20,647 bases of DNA from an uncultured Saprospiraceae bacterium (GTDB lineage: Bacteria; Bacteroidota; Bacteroidia; Chitinophagales; Saprospiraceae). Every line of letters starts with the position of its first letter. Position 1 is the first letter of the stretch. A program made the translations under genes and the position numbers. Under the pieces are notes generated by a model. That model was not told the DNA's origin. It was given only the letters and a program-made list of their open reading frames with translations, and did not search any database. Positions 1 through 7,548 of the stretch are shown here, piece after piece. Location of the stretch: the NCBI GenBank assembly GCA_937973565.1, contig CALJKQ010000132.1, positions 1 through 20,647 on the forward strand. Reading direction: 5' to 3'.

Positions 1-305
1 GGTGGTATTCGAGCGTATAGGCGCGCGGCTCATGGCCGGCGGCGAGCCGGTTGTGGACGTGTCGCCAGTGATGGGGCGAAACCGCTTCCGGGTCGATGCC
101 AAGACGCTCGATCCCGTCGATTGCCTGCAGCACGCGCTCGACCTTGGGCCAGCTTTCGACCTTCAGCAGGATGTCGCCGCCCGGCCGCACGAAGGGCAGC
201 GTTTGGTAGGCTTCGCCGCACGATACTGCGCGCACGATGTCGACGCGCGATGCGGTACTCGGCTCGGTCTTGCTGCTGGCCGGCATCCTGGCAGCGCTGT
301 TGGCC
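1..305. other. GC-rich foreign segment, likely chimeric join
   Basis: This stretch is strongly GC-rich (about two thirds G+C by eye) and changes abruptly near position 305 to the roughly 43% G+C sequence of the next 10 kb. The join falls inside a reading frame: a hydrophobic N-terminus beginning MSTRDAVLGSVLLLAGILAA (ATG at 237) runs without a stop into a beta-lactamase domain that lacks its first third. I infer an assembly or library chimera, because the other contig end also carries a library artefact. A real recombination junction is possible but less likely. The exact breakpoint cannot be fixed closer than about 298-310. Confidence 0.75.
2..286 (-). CDS. Partial GC-rich ORF of unknown function (foreign segment)
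   Basis: On the minus strand an open frame runs from an ATG at 286 to the window edge, giving about 95 residues with no stop. It contains FVRPGGDILLKVESWPKVER and ends at ..RAYTLEYH. About 81% of third positions are G or C over the last 81 codons, and the amino-acid composition looks natural. I do not recognise the family. A plus-strand frame over the same bases (from GTG at 2) is also open, with about 75% GC at third positions, and the ATG at 237 opens a short hydrophobic plus-strand frame. The coding strand is therefore not certain. It belongs to the GC-rich segment and probably not to the genome of the rest of the window. Confidence 0.35.
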   Translation of the reverse strand, partial: MPASSKTEPSTASRVDIVRAVSCGEAYQTLPFVRPGGDILLKVESWPKVERVLQAIDGIERLGIDPEAVSPHHWRHVHNRLAAGHEPRAYTLEYH

Positions 306-1124
306 GATAAAAATTTGCTAAACCTCAATGACCCGGTCGAAAAATACATACCGGATTTAAAAATTAAATCGTCTAAACCCAACGACACCCTGCGCATCTG
401 GCATATTTTATCACACAGCACAGGGCTCACAGAGCATGCCTTTACCAATCTGATCGAGATGGGCAGCCCCAGAGAAAAAGTCATTCAGGCATTGTCAGGA
501 CTGAAGGCCAGGGATGTTATCGGGCAAGACTACGCCTATCAAAATGCCACCTTTTCATTGATCGAAGATATTATTGCCAGTGTCACCGGCATGACTTACA
601 AAGAGGCATTAAATGCTTTTATTTTCAGAAGATTGGACATGCATACTGCCAGCGCAGATTTCGATAGCATTGCACAACATCCCCAATTCGTTTGGCCACA
701 GCATGCAGGGGGACGCATCCGGGATTTGGATACGGCGTACTACAATGTTCCCTCGGCAGGTGGCATCAACGCAAGTCTCGACGATATGGAAAAATGGCTG
801 GTCGCCATTATGGGTTATCAGCCCCAACACTTATCACCCCATGCTTTAGAGTTGGCATTTTACCCAAGGGTATTTAGTTCTTTTGATGATAAGTATTTCA
901 ATTTTTGGCCGGGAGTCATGGACTCTCACTATGGGCTGGGCTGGCGAATCCTCACCATGCCGGACAAAAAACTCATTTTTCATGGTGGACAGGTCAGCCA
1001 TTACAGAGCAGAAATCGCTTTTGATCCCCAATCCAAACTAGGGGTAGTAGCAATGTTCAGCGAACCCTGCCGTTTGTCCAACACCCTCGTTCCCACAGTT
1101 TTTTCGCAAGTCAAGACGCCTTAA
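306..1124 (+). CDS. Serine beta-lactamase/PBP4-like family protein, N-terminus missing
   Basis: The protein matches the serine beta-lactamase-like (class C / AmpC-type esterase and peptidase) superfamily from the segment NLNDPVEKYIPDL onward. It has the HILSHSTGL segment, the YxN motif (YQN, codons at 537-545) and the third motif HGG (codons at 981-989). The SxxK motif with the nucleophilic serine, which should lie about 50 residues before NLNDPV, is absent: the frame instead continues into the GC-rich segment to an ATG at 237. As written it could not be catalytically active. The intact gene probably encodes a secreted or lipid-anchored hydrolase of about 350-400 residues. Its substrate cannot be read from the sequence, and resistance should not be inferred. 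The gene ends in TAA 88 bases before the first YceI gene. Confidence 0.85.
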   Translation, partial: DKNLLNLNDPVEKYIPDLKIKSSKPNDTLRIWHILSHSTGLTEHAFTNLIEMGSPREKVIQALSGLKARDVIGQDYAYQNATFSLIEDIIASVTGMTYKEALNAFIFRRLDMHTASADFDSIAQHPQFVWPQHAGGRIRDLDTAYYNVPSAGGINASLDDMEKWLVAIMGYQPQHLSPHALELAFYPRVFSSFDDKYFNFWPGVMDSHYGLGWRILTMPDKKLIFHGGQVSHYRAEIAFDPQSKLGVVAMFSEPCRLSNTLVPTVFSQVKTP

Positions 1125-1200
1125 TACATTGATTTTGACGGATTCACCGGACATTTTTACAGTTTCAGACTTTGTTTCAGCACTAAAAATAGTTAATCCG

Positions 1201-1208
1201 TACTTTTG
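1201..1208 (+). promoter_or_regulatory. Candidate -7 box TACTTTTG for yceI (near-leaderless)
   Basis: TACTTTTG fits the Bacteroidota sigma-ABfr -7 consensus TAnnTTTG exactly and ends 4 bases before the ATG at 1213. If used, transcription would begin at or next to the start codon, giving a leaderless or nearly leaderless mRNA. The best upstream TTTG (1171-1174) is 26 bases away, longer than the usual spacing of about 19-20, so the -33 element is weak. Confidence 0.4.
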
Positions 1209-1212
1209 AAGT

Positions 1213-1746
1213 ATGATCAGGAAAATCATTTTTTCTATTGGCTTTTGCTTTCTTTTTATTTCCGTAAATGCTCAGCTGTACAAGACCTTGAAAGCTAAAC
1301 TCAGTTTTGTGTCTGAGGCTCCTATGGAAATCATCAAAGCATCCAACAGTCATGTAATTGGAGCAATTGATACCAAAACCCGGCAATTTTCTTTTAAAGT
1401 CAATATGAAAAACTTTGAAGGCTTCAATAGCCCTCTTCAGAAAGAGCATTTTTTTGAAAATTATATGGAAACCGATCAATTCCCGGAATCTACATTTGTT
1501 GGCAAAATCATTGAACCCCTGGCGGAAAAAGGCAAACAAACCGTTCGAGCGAAAGGAAACCTCACCATCCATGGAATTACCAATGAAGTATTGATAGATG
1601 TGTCATTGGAATGGGTGGGTAAAAGCATTCATTTTACATCGGATTTTGTCATTTTGTTGGATGATTACAACATCCATGTGCCAAGGATAGTGATCCAGAA
1701 AATTGCCAAGGAAATAAAAGTCAAATGCAAAGGAATTCTGGAATGA
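1213..1746 (+). CDS. YceI-family periplasmic lipid-binding protein (first copy)
   Basis: This is a 177-residue secreted protein of the YceI family, a lipocalin-like barrel; characterised members bind polyisoprenoids or isoprenoid quinones. Residues 1-20 form a signal peptide (MIRKIIFSIGFCFLFISVNA, then Q). Family landmarks are KEHFFENYMETDQFPESTF (about 77-95), the LTIHGITNE strand, and DDYNIHVPRIV near the C-terminus. It is clearly paralogous to the YceI protein at 6983-7543, sharing the EHFxENYMExxxxPxxTFxGKI block and the DYNxxxP block, but has diverged considerably. Its stop overlaps the kinase start (ATGA), so it is likely cotranscribed and translationally coupled with the two-component pair. 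Ligand and partner are unknown; a role as sensed component or carrier for the downstream heme proteins is inference. Confidence 0.9.
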   Translation: MIRKIIFSIGFCFLFISVNAQLYKTLKAKLSFVSEAPMEIIKASNSHVIGAIDTKTRQFSFKVNMKNFEGFNSPLQKEHFFENYMETDQFPESTFVGKIIEPLAEKGKQTVRAKGNLTIHGITNEVLIDVSLEWVGKSIHFTSDFVILLDDYNIHVPRIVIQKIAKEIKVKCKGILE

Positions 1747-4553
1747 AATTGTGCTGTTGGCTCGCCTCTGTTCTTTGGCTAATGGCATTTAAAGCAGAAG
1801 CCCAATCCATTTTTGCCAGACAAATTCCTTTGAACGGAGAATACAAGATCAATGCCATGGTCCAGGATAAATTCGGCTTTTTATGGCTGGGCACAGACCG
1901 CGGCATTGTGGTGTACAATGGTTACGATGAAGAATTGATTCCTGTAGTTCAGTCTTTCGAAATAACATGCCTGCAGGTAAGGGATGGGTGGGTATTTGCT
2001 GGCACCAAATCGGGTCAGGTATTTAAGATTGATGCCAATAACCATAGCCTGGTAATCAAATTGCCGATATTTACCAAGTCCAAAATCAGCGATATCGAAG
2101 TCGATCACAGGATGGGTTTGTGGATTGCAACCTATGGTGATGGGATATTTAAAATGTCATACGACAGCCTTATTGCAGGCATTGTGGAACTCAAATCCAA
2201 AGACATTTATGATCTTGTCATTGCCCATGATAAATCGGTCTACATAGCGTCTGATCAGGGCATTGACATCGTTCGTGAAAAATCAAATTCATTCAGGATC
2301 ACCCCCATTTCCAATCTGCCGGATTATATCATTGTAAAACTATGCAAATCTGCCAGGGGTACCGTGGTTGCTGCTACCTATGATCGTGAAATTTTTGAAA
2401 TTGGAGCTGATAACAGCCTCAAGACACTTTTTGAGAACAAAGACCGAAATAGAAATTACAGCCTTTTTTGTGCCGATGAAAGACTCTTCATCCATTCAGG
2501 AAACAGCATTCTGGAATGGAAAAATGCACGTATGATTTCCCTTCAAATGCAGGACATCAAAGACCGCATTTCTGCTGTATTTGTCGATGATGAAAACAAC
2601 CTTTGGATTGCCGGCGGAAAATCTGCATTGTATAAATCCGGTATGCAGTTTCTGCAGTTTTCCATACCCCGGGCAAACGAAATCCAGGCCATGGAATATG
2701 ATGGTAACCAATATTATCTGGGTACAGCAAAGGGCGTGTTTTTGAAAAAGGATCTCATTACCGGCGATGGAAGCTGGATTCTTAAGGGAGAAAACATTAC
2801 TACCATCCAACATATAGATCGCAGGGTGTGGATAGGAACCTTTTCGAACGGTTTATTCATTTATAATCCCACCAACAACAAGACGCAACACATTGGTAAA
2901 TTGCTGGATACGGATGACAATACAATCCTTGATATCGAAAAAACAGCGGTTGATCTGGTTCAGATTTCAACGCTGGCAGGCATCATACCTTTGGCAGTTA
3001 ACCGGGAAGGAGAACCTTTGCCGGGAAAACCACCTGGGCATCATGGAACGCTCAAAGCTTATGTTTACGATATATGCAGTGATCATTCCGGCGGCGTTTG
3101 GTATGGTAAAGACCGCAATGGGGTCACTTTGAATAAACTCGGCAAGTTTACCGATTGGAAAGAAATTGTCAATAAGAAGGACCAAAAAGTATACAGACTG
3201 GGTTCTGTTTTTTCCATTGCAGAAGGCAGACCCGGAGAAATGTTTTTTGCATCGACCAACCTGGGACTCGTCAGAAACAGAGATGGTATTTGGGATATTT
3301 CGCCCAAAAGTTTTTCTCTCAAAAACCAGATCGTAGGCCTGACCAAACTCAACGAAAAATACATGCTTCTTATTAGAAATCACTCGATAGAAGTTATGGA
3401 ACTGGAAACAGGGCATATTCTTCCATTTTCATTCAATTTGCAGGGAGACCAGGGCATTTCTTTCCTAAATAATTTTACTGCTGCCCAAGGCGATTGTTAC
3501 TTTGCACTGGGCAATCATTTGGTAAGGTTTTCTCCCGGGGCAGCTTTAGATAAAAAACACCCTGTAACCCGACTGGATAAAGTCGAGGTAAATCTCGAAA
3601 CGATACCCCAGGAACACAATGTTTTCGAACAACACGAAAACAACCTTCGTTTCAGCTTCACGGCAGGCTGGTTATCCAACCCTTCAGCTGTACAATACGC
3701 CTATAAATTGGAAGGCTTTGATGCGGATTGGAGATATACCGGCGATAGGGTAGTTTCCTATCCGCACCTCAATCCCTCCCGATATGTATTTAAGGTTAAG
3801 GCCAGTGAAAACAAGTCCTTCTACGATGAGCCCATTACGGTCTATTCCTTCGAAATAAAGCGGGCATTTTATAATACGGTCTGGTTTTATCTTGGGCTGG
3901 GGATACTGACATTGGCAGGAATATGGGCATTTCAACAGCGCAGAAGGAATGTGGCATTGTTGAAATCGGAACTGGCGCGCATTAAAACAGAGTCAGAACT
4001 GATCAATCTCAAGAGCCAGCTGGATCCACATTTTTTATTTAACACCTTCAATACACTGATTGGATTGATAGAAGAAGACCCTCCCAGAGGGGTAAGATTT
4101 ACGGAAAATCTCACTCAGTTTTTCCGGTTGTTGTCGCAAAGCAGCCAAAAAGAGCTCAGTGCATTATCTGAAGAAATCCAGTTGGTAGAAACCTATGCGA
4201 ATATATTAAAGGAAAGGTTTGGGAAAAATGTAACCATTCTTATTAATCCAGAAGTATACAACAACAGTGAATCGGCTATGGTACCTCCTGTTACTTTGCA
4301 AATGTTGATTGAAAATGCCGTCAAACACAATGAAGTGAGCAAAGCCAAACCTTTGACCATATCCATTTCTCTGGAAAACGATTACCTGAAAGTGAGCAAC
4401 GAAAAACACCCTAAATTATCAACCGATCACTCTCTGGGCATTGGAAATAAAAATATTTTTGAAAGGTACAGATTGATGGATCTGCCGTTACCTTTTATAA
4501 AGGAGGATGCCCTTTATTACAATTATTATTTGCCTTTAATTAAAAAGAACTGA
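1743..4553 (+). CDS. Propeller/Y_Y_Y sensor histidine kinase, LytS (His_kinase) type
   Basis: I chose the ATG at 1743, not the in-frame ATG at 1725: it gives a clean signal peptide (MKLCCWLASVLWLMAFKAEA), overlaps the yceI stop as ATGA, and has AAAGGA 8 bases upstream (1729-1734). The 936-residue product has an N-terminal periplasmic sensor of regulator-propeller repeats (FGFLWLGTDRG about 46-54, GLWIATYGDGIF, NLWIAGGKSALYK), then a Y_Y_Y domain (YKLEGFDADWRYTG), one membrane helix (about 713-735), a short coiled coil, and a His_kinase domain with the phosphoacceptor in QLDPHFLFN (His763). The ATPase domain has the N box IENAVKHNE (about 858-866) and the G box GIGNKNIFERY. It autophosphorylates and should pass phosphate to the LytTR regulator that begins 2 bases after its stop. 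The ligand is unknown. There is no receiver or AraC domain, so it is a split system and not a hybrid. Confidence 0.93.
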   Translation: MKLCCWLASVLWLMAFKAEAQSIFARQIPLNGEYKINAMVQDKFGFLWLGTDRGIVVYNGYDEELIPVVQSFEITCLQVRDGWVFAGTKSGQVFKIDANNHSLVIKLPIFTKSKISDIEVDHRMGLWIATYGDGIFKMSYDSLIAGIVELKSKDIYDLVIAHDKSVYIASDQGIDIVREKSNSFRITPISNLPDYIIVKLCKSARGTVVAATYDREIFEIGADNSLKTLFENKDRNRNYSLFCADERLFIHSGNSILEWKNARMISLQMQDIKDRISAVFVDDENNLWIAGGKSALYKSGMQFLQFSIPRANEIQAMEYDGNQYYLGTAKGVFLKKDLITGDGSWILKGENITTIQHIDRRVWIGTFSNGLFIYNPTNNKTQHIGKLLDTDDNTILDIEKTAVDLVQISTLAGIIPLAVNREGEPLPGKPPGHHGTLKAYVYDICSDHSGGVWYGKDRNGVTLNKLGKFTDWKEIVNKKDQKVYRLGSVFSIAEGRPGEMFFASTNLGLVRNRDGIWDISPKSFSLKNQIVGLTKLNEKYMLLIRNHSIEVMELETGHILPFSFNLQGDQGISFLNNFTAAQGDCYFALGNHLVRFSPGAALDKKHPVTRLDKVEVNLETIPQEHNVFEQHENNLRFSFTAGWLSNPSAVQYAYKLEGFDADWRYTGDRVVSYPHLNPSRYVFKVKASENKSFYDEPITVYSFEIKRAFYNTVWFYLGLGILTLAGIWAFQQRRRNVALLKSELARIKTESELINLKSQLDPHFLFNTFNTLIGLIEEDPPRGVRFTENLTQFFRLLSQSSQKELSALSEEIQLVETYANILKERFGKNVTILINPEVYNNSESAMVPPVTLQMLIENAVKHNEVSKAKPLTISISLENDYLKVSNEKHPKLSTDHSLGIGNKNIFERYRLMDLPLPFIKEDALYYNYYLPLIKKN

Positions 4554-4555
4554 AT

Positions 4556-5293
4556 ATGAAATACATCATTCTGGAAGATGAAATGATTGCTGCCCAAAGA
4601 TTGACAAGAATGGTCAAGGAACTTAGGCCGGATTACGAAAATGTAGGCATTTTTGAGTCCGTTGAAGAACTTGCCGGCCATTTACTCACTGAGGGTCAGC
4701 CCGACATTTTGTTTTTAGATATTCAGGTTGCCGATGGCAATAGTTTCGAACTGTTCAATATTATGGAAGTAAAAAGTAAGGTCATTTTTACTACGGCCTA
4801 TTCAGAATATGCAGTCAATGCCTTCAGGCACAACGCCATTGATTATCTGATGAAGCCCATCAATGCAGAAGAACTTTCAGCCGCTCTTCAAAAGTTGTCG
4901 TGGTTCGATCCTGTTAAAAACAAGGAACTTACTGAACATTTTACGGAATTTAAAAACAGATTTTTAATAAAATTTGGCAGCAAACTTACCATCGTAAATG
5001 CGGATGATATTGCCTACATTTATTCAGAAAACAAGATCGGTTACTTCGTACAAAAAAATGGACAAAGAATTGCTTCTGACTACAAGTTGCAGGACCTGGA
5101 AAGCCAGTTGAATCCCAAATTATTTTTCAGGGTCAACAGACAATTTATTGTACACATCGATTCAATCGCTCAGATGAATACGTATTCCAAGGCCCGAATC
5201 AATTTGCGATTAATCCCGGAATTCAAGGAGGATATTATTATCAGTACTGAAAAAACGCCTGAATTTAAGGAATGGCTCAGGCAGGGTAAATGA
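4556..5293 (+). CDS. LytTR-family response regulator
   Basis: This is a 245-residue response regulator. The receiver domain (1 to about 115) shows the acidic pocket E7-D8-E9, the phosphoacceptor D55 in ILFLDIQVADG, the switch residues T79/T80 and the conserved lysine K100 before P101. The C-terminal LytTR DNA-binding domain (about 140-240) shows the typical KLTIVNADDIAYIYSENK strand and the HIDSIAQM..RINL segment. LytTR proteins usually bind pairs of imperfect direct repeats near promoters. It lies 2 bases after the kinase stop, so the two form one translational unit and are almost certainly cognate. The next gene on the same strand starts 112 bases downstream, making the heme-lipoprotein/YceI/DUF5777 block a plausible target (inference). 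Confidence 0.95.
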   Translation: MKYIILEDEMIAAQRLTRMVKELRPDYENVGIFESVEELAGHLLTEGQPDILFLDIQVADGNSFELFNIMEVKSKVIFTTAYSEYAVNAFRHNAIDYLMKPINAEELSAALQKLSWFDPVKNKELTEHFTEFKNRFLIKFGSKLTIVNADDIAYIYSENKIGYFVQKNGQRIASDYKLQDLESQLNPKLFFRVNRQFIVHIDSIAQMNTYSKARINLRLIPEFKEDIIISTEKTPEFKEWLRQGK

Positions 5294-5335
5294 AGTTTAT
5301 TTTATTAAAATTGTATTAACCGTTTCAGTATCGCT

Positions 5336-5368
5336 TTTGACGAATTGAGGGAGGCCGGCGTACACTTT
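5336..5368 (+). promoter_or_regulatory. Candidate promoter of the heme-lipoprotein operon
   Basis: In the 112-base gap after the LytTR gene, TTTG (5336-5339) is followed after 21 bases by TACACTTT (5361-5368), an imperfect match to the Bacteroidota TTTG-N19-TAnnTTTG pattern. Transcription would start about 30 bases before the ATG at 5406. I could not find a convincing pair of LytTR direct repeats here. Confidence 0.3.
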
Positions 5369-5405
5369 CCACTTTATTCGTCGTTTAAATATTGATCTTT
5401 ACAAC

Positions 5406-6200
5406 ATGAAACAGAACCAGAAATTTATTTTAGCTTTTTGCCTGGTGGCATGGGTTGTCGTCTTGTCAACTCCCTCCTGTATGCACCAGCCCATTGGCAT
5501 GCCCGCGGACCCCACAGATACCACCGAGGTAATAGATACCAGTAAAACAGATACCACGCCTGTTGATCCCGGACCCCAGTTTGACTCAACAGGTGTTCCC
5601 TGTGATTCCAACATTGTATATTTCGAAAAAGATATCCTTCCTGTTTTAAGACAAAATTGTGCTTATAGCGGTTGTCATGGAGGGGGTACCTATGAAGAAG
5701 GTGTAAACCTGGAGAACTATGCCAAGACCATATCTACCGGCAAAGTAAGGGCATTTAATACAAGCGGTAGTGAACTGTATAAGGTCATCACCACTACCAA
5801 ACAGAAAGACCTCATGCCTCCTCCGCCCAATGCCAAATTAACCACCGATCAAATCAACCTGATTGCCAAATGGATAAACCAGGGAGCAAAAAACGAAATT
5901 TGTAATCCCAATTACGGTCAGCCCGTTGCCTGTGCCGATCATGGAGTGACTTATAGTGGCTTTGTACAAAAAATTGTCAACAACCAATGTGTCGCTTGTC
6001 ACAAAGCCAGCAACCCGTCGGGTGGAGTAAGATTAGACAGTTATGATGCTGTTTTGACCTCAGTACAGAACGGCGGCTTTCTAGGAAGCATAGAAGGCAA
6101 ACCTACCTTCACAAAAATGCCTTATAACGCGAACTCATTGGACACTTGTACCGTTAATAAAATAAAAAACTGGATCAGTAATGGAGCGAAAAACGATTAA
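5406..6200 (+). CDS. Di-heme c-type cytochrome-like lipoprotein
   Basis: The 264-residue product has a signal sequence ending in a lipoprotein-like cysteine (STPSC, Cys25), then a Thr/Asp/Pro-rich linker (about 33-58), which suggests an envelope lipoprotein held away from the membrane. Two similar domains follow. Domain 1 (about 68-166) has CAYSGCH (Cys85, Cys90, His91; a CX4CH spacing) and a likely distal ligand in LMPPPP (Met137). Domain 2 (about 180-264) has the canonical CVACH (Cys195, Cys198, His199) and KMPYN (Met238). Both end in a KWINQGAKN/NWISNGAKND helix. This fits small class-I-like c-type cytochrome domains common in Bacteroidota and Planctomycetota, and electron transfer in the envelope is the likely role. 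Extra cysteines (67, 167, 176, 248) may form disulfides. The redox partner is unknown. It overlaps the next gene by 20 bases. Confidence 0.82.
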   Translation: MKQNQKFILAFCLVAWVVVLSTPSCMHQPIGMPADPTDTTEVIDTSKTDTTPVDPGPQFDSTGVPCDSNIVYFEKDILPVLRQNCAYSGCHGGGTYEEGVNLENYAKTISTGKVRAFNTSGSELYKVITTTKQKDLMPPPPNAKLTTDQINLIAKWINQGAKNEICNPNYGQPVACADHGVTYSGFVQKIVNNQCVACHKASNPSGGVRLDSYDAVLTSVQNGGFLGSIEGKPTFTKMPYNANSLDTCTVNKIKNWISNGAKND

Positions 6201-6549
6201 ATTCTTATTCATTGGACTTCTCTTTTTAAATGCCTGTTATTACGACAATGAAGAGGATTTATATCCCACCACTGCCGAATGCGTGACGGATAGCATGAGT
6301 TTTAAAAATGATATTTTTCCGATCATCAACAACAATTGTGTCGGATGTCACAATTCCGGAGCACTTCAAGGGGGCATTACCATGGAGACCTACGAACAAC
6401 TTACTCCCTACATTGAAAGTGGCAGTTTGTTGGGGAGTATAAAACACCAGTCCGGATACAGTGCCATGCCCAAAGATGTTGATAAAATGACCAATTGCCA
6501 GATTTCAAAAATCGAGCAGTGGATACTTCAGGGGGCTCAGGACAATTAA
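6181..6549 (+). CDS. Mono-heme c-type cytochrome-like lipoprotein
   Basis: This short (122 residues) lipoprotein has the signal MERKTIKFLFIGLLFLNAC with lipobox LNAC (Cys19). One cytochrome domain follows, closely resembling domain 2 of the preceding protein: SFKNDIFPIINNNCVGCH (Cys53, Cys56, His57), a GSLLGSIKHQSGYSAMPKD segment with a likely axial Met96, and a terminal helix EQWILQGAQDN. It starts inside the end of the upstream gene (20-base overlap, different frame), which points to translational coupling. The pair provides three heme sites. It probably accepts or donates electrons to the di-heme protein or to a shared partner (inference). Confidence 0.82.
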   Translation: MERKTIKFLFIGLLFLNACYYDNEEDLYPTTAECVTDSMSFKNDIFPIINNNCVGCHNSGALQGGITMETYEQLTPYIESGSLLGSIKHQSGYSAMPKDVDKMTNCQISKIEQWILQGAQDN

Positions 6550-6577
6550 TTAACAAAGGCATTAAAAGCACAACAGG

Positions 6578-6982
6578 ATGAAAAAATATTTGTGGTTATT
6601 ACTAGTGGCTGTTTTGTTGGGAGCAGCTTATGCTTATTATCAATACAACAGACCCGTAGCCAGCCTGGAAGACAAAAGTGCCGATGTAGTTTTATCCGCA
6701 CCGGATTTGCTGAAAGCCTTTGAAACCAATGAAGCCGATGCCAATAAAAACTATCTGGATAAAGTCATCGAGGTTCAGGGTGAAGTGGTGAAAATTGAAG
6801 ATGATGGCACTAAAAAATCTGTCTATCTTAAGTCGGGCAACGAAATGTCTTCTGTCATTTGCGAAATGGAAGCAGGTGCCGATACCCAGGGAGTTTCGGC
6901 CGGATCAACAGTAACCATGAAAGGAAAATGTACCGGTTATCTCATGGACGTTGTTTTGGTACAAAGTGTAGTTAAAAAATAA
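6578..6982 (+). CDS. OB-fold (tRNA_anti-like) membrane-anchored protein
   Basis: The 134-residue protein has one N-terminal hydrophobic segment (about 4-20) without a lipobox, so it is either exported or anchored with its domain in the periplasm. Residues about 45-130 resemble the OB-fold tRNA_anti-like family seen in Bacteroidota envelope proteins: DLLKAFETNEADANKNYLDK, then VIEVQGEVVKI, a KKSVYLKSG strand, CEM, and VTMKGKCTGYLMDVVLVQS. Despite the family name, nothing suggests tRNA binding. Two cysteines (95 and 118) could form a disulfide. It lies 28 bases after the mono-heme gene and abuts the second YceI gene with no spacing, so it belongs to the same transcript. Function unknown. Confidence 0.72.
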   Translation: MKKYLWLLLVAVLLGAAYAYYQYNRPVASLEDKSADVVLSAPDLLKAFETNEADANKNYLDKVIEVQGEVVKIEDDGTKKSVYLKSGNEMSSVICEMEAGADTQGVSAGSTVTMKGKCTGYLMDVVLVQSVVKK

Positions 6983-7543
6983 ATGAAATTTTATATGAAA
7001 AAATCTTTGATCCTAACTTTGCTGCTATTTACTTTTTGGAGCCTCAATGCTCAAAAGTATTTTACCAAAGAAGGAAAGGTAAATTTTGATTCGAGCACCG
7101 GCATTGAAAAAATTGCAGCCGTGAATACCAAGGCAACCTCAGTGGTTGATTTTGCAAGCGGTGCCATCGAATGGGGTGTTTTAGTAAAGGCTTTTAAATT
7201 CGAAAAAGCACTTATGCAGGAGCATTTCAATGAAAACTATATGGAAAGCAACAAGTACCCAAAAGCGACCTTTAAAGGGAAAATTGACAATGCGGCTTCC
7301 ATCAAATTGGATAAAGATGGGACCTACAATGTTGTGGTTAAAGGCACGTTGGACATGCACGGTGTTGCAAAACCCGTTACGGCCAATGCAACATTTGTTG
7401 TCAAGGGAGGTGCTATATCTGCTACTTCCAAAATCAAGGTGCTGTTGGCTGATTACAATGTTACCATTCCATCCGTAGTCAAAGAAAGTATCTCAAAAGA
7501 AGTTACCATTTCTATAGCTGCAGATTATTCTGTATTTAAATAA
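6983..7543 (+). CDS. YceI-family periplasmic lipid-binding protein (second copy)
   Basis: This 186-residue secreted protein has a signal peptide ending SLNAQ. The ATG at 6983 directly follows the preceding TAA; an in-frame ATG at 6995 (MKKSLILTLLLF) gives a more compact signal peptide and may be the true start. YceI landmarks are MQEHFNENYMESNKYPKATF, the GTLDMHGVAKPV strand and LLADYNVTIPSVV. It is paralogous to the 1213-1746 protein. YceI proteins bind isoprenoid chains, including quinones in characterised cases, so together with the heme lipoproteins this may be a lipid-electron carrier step (inference). It is followed after 5 bases by the DUF5777 gene. Confidence 0.92.
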   Translation: MKFYMKKSLILTLLLFTFWSLNAQKYFTKEGKVNFDSSTGIEKIAAVNTKATSVVDFASGAIEWGVLVKAFKFEKALMQEHFNENYMESNKYPKATFKGKIDNAASIKLDKDGTYNVVVKGTLDMHGVAKPVTANATFVVKGGAISATSKIKVLLADYNVTIPSVVKESISKEVTISIAADYSVFK

Positions 7544-7548
7544 TTCTT

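Noticed and set aside
306..1124. Reading the beta-lactamase-family gene as an antibiotic-resistance gene
   Set aside because: The superfamily includes many peptidases and esterases, the catalytic SxxK part is missing here, and no close similarity to known resistance enzymes can be judged by eye.
4502..4545. Strong Shine-Dalgarno-like AAAGGAGG followed by ATG inside the kinase gene
   Set aside because: The ATG opens only a frame of about ten codons before a stop, and the kinase frame is conserved through this point.
5294..5405. Possible LytTR binding repeats (ACCGTTTCA and GTCGTTTAA)
   Set aside because: Both are poor matches to known LytTR consensus patterns and they are about 60 bases apart, not in a regular direct-repeat spacing.
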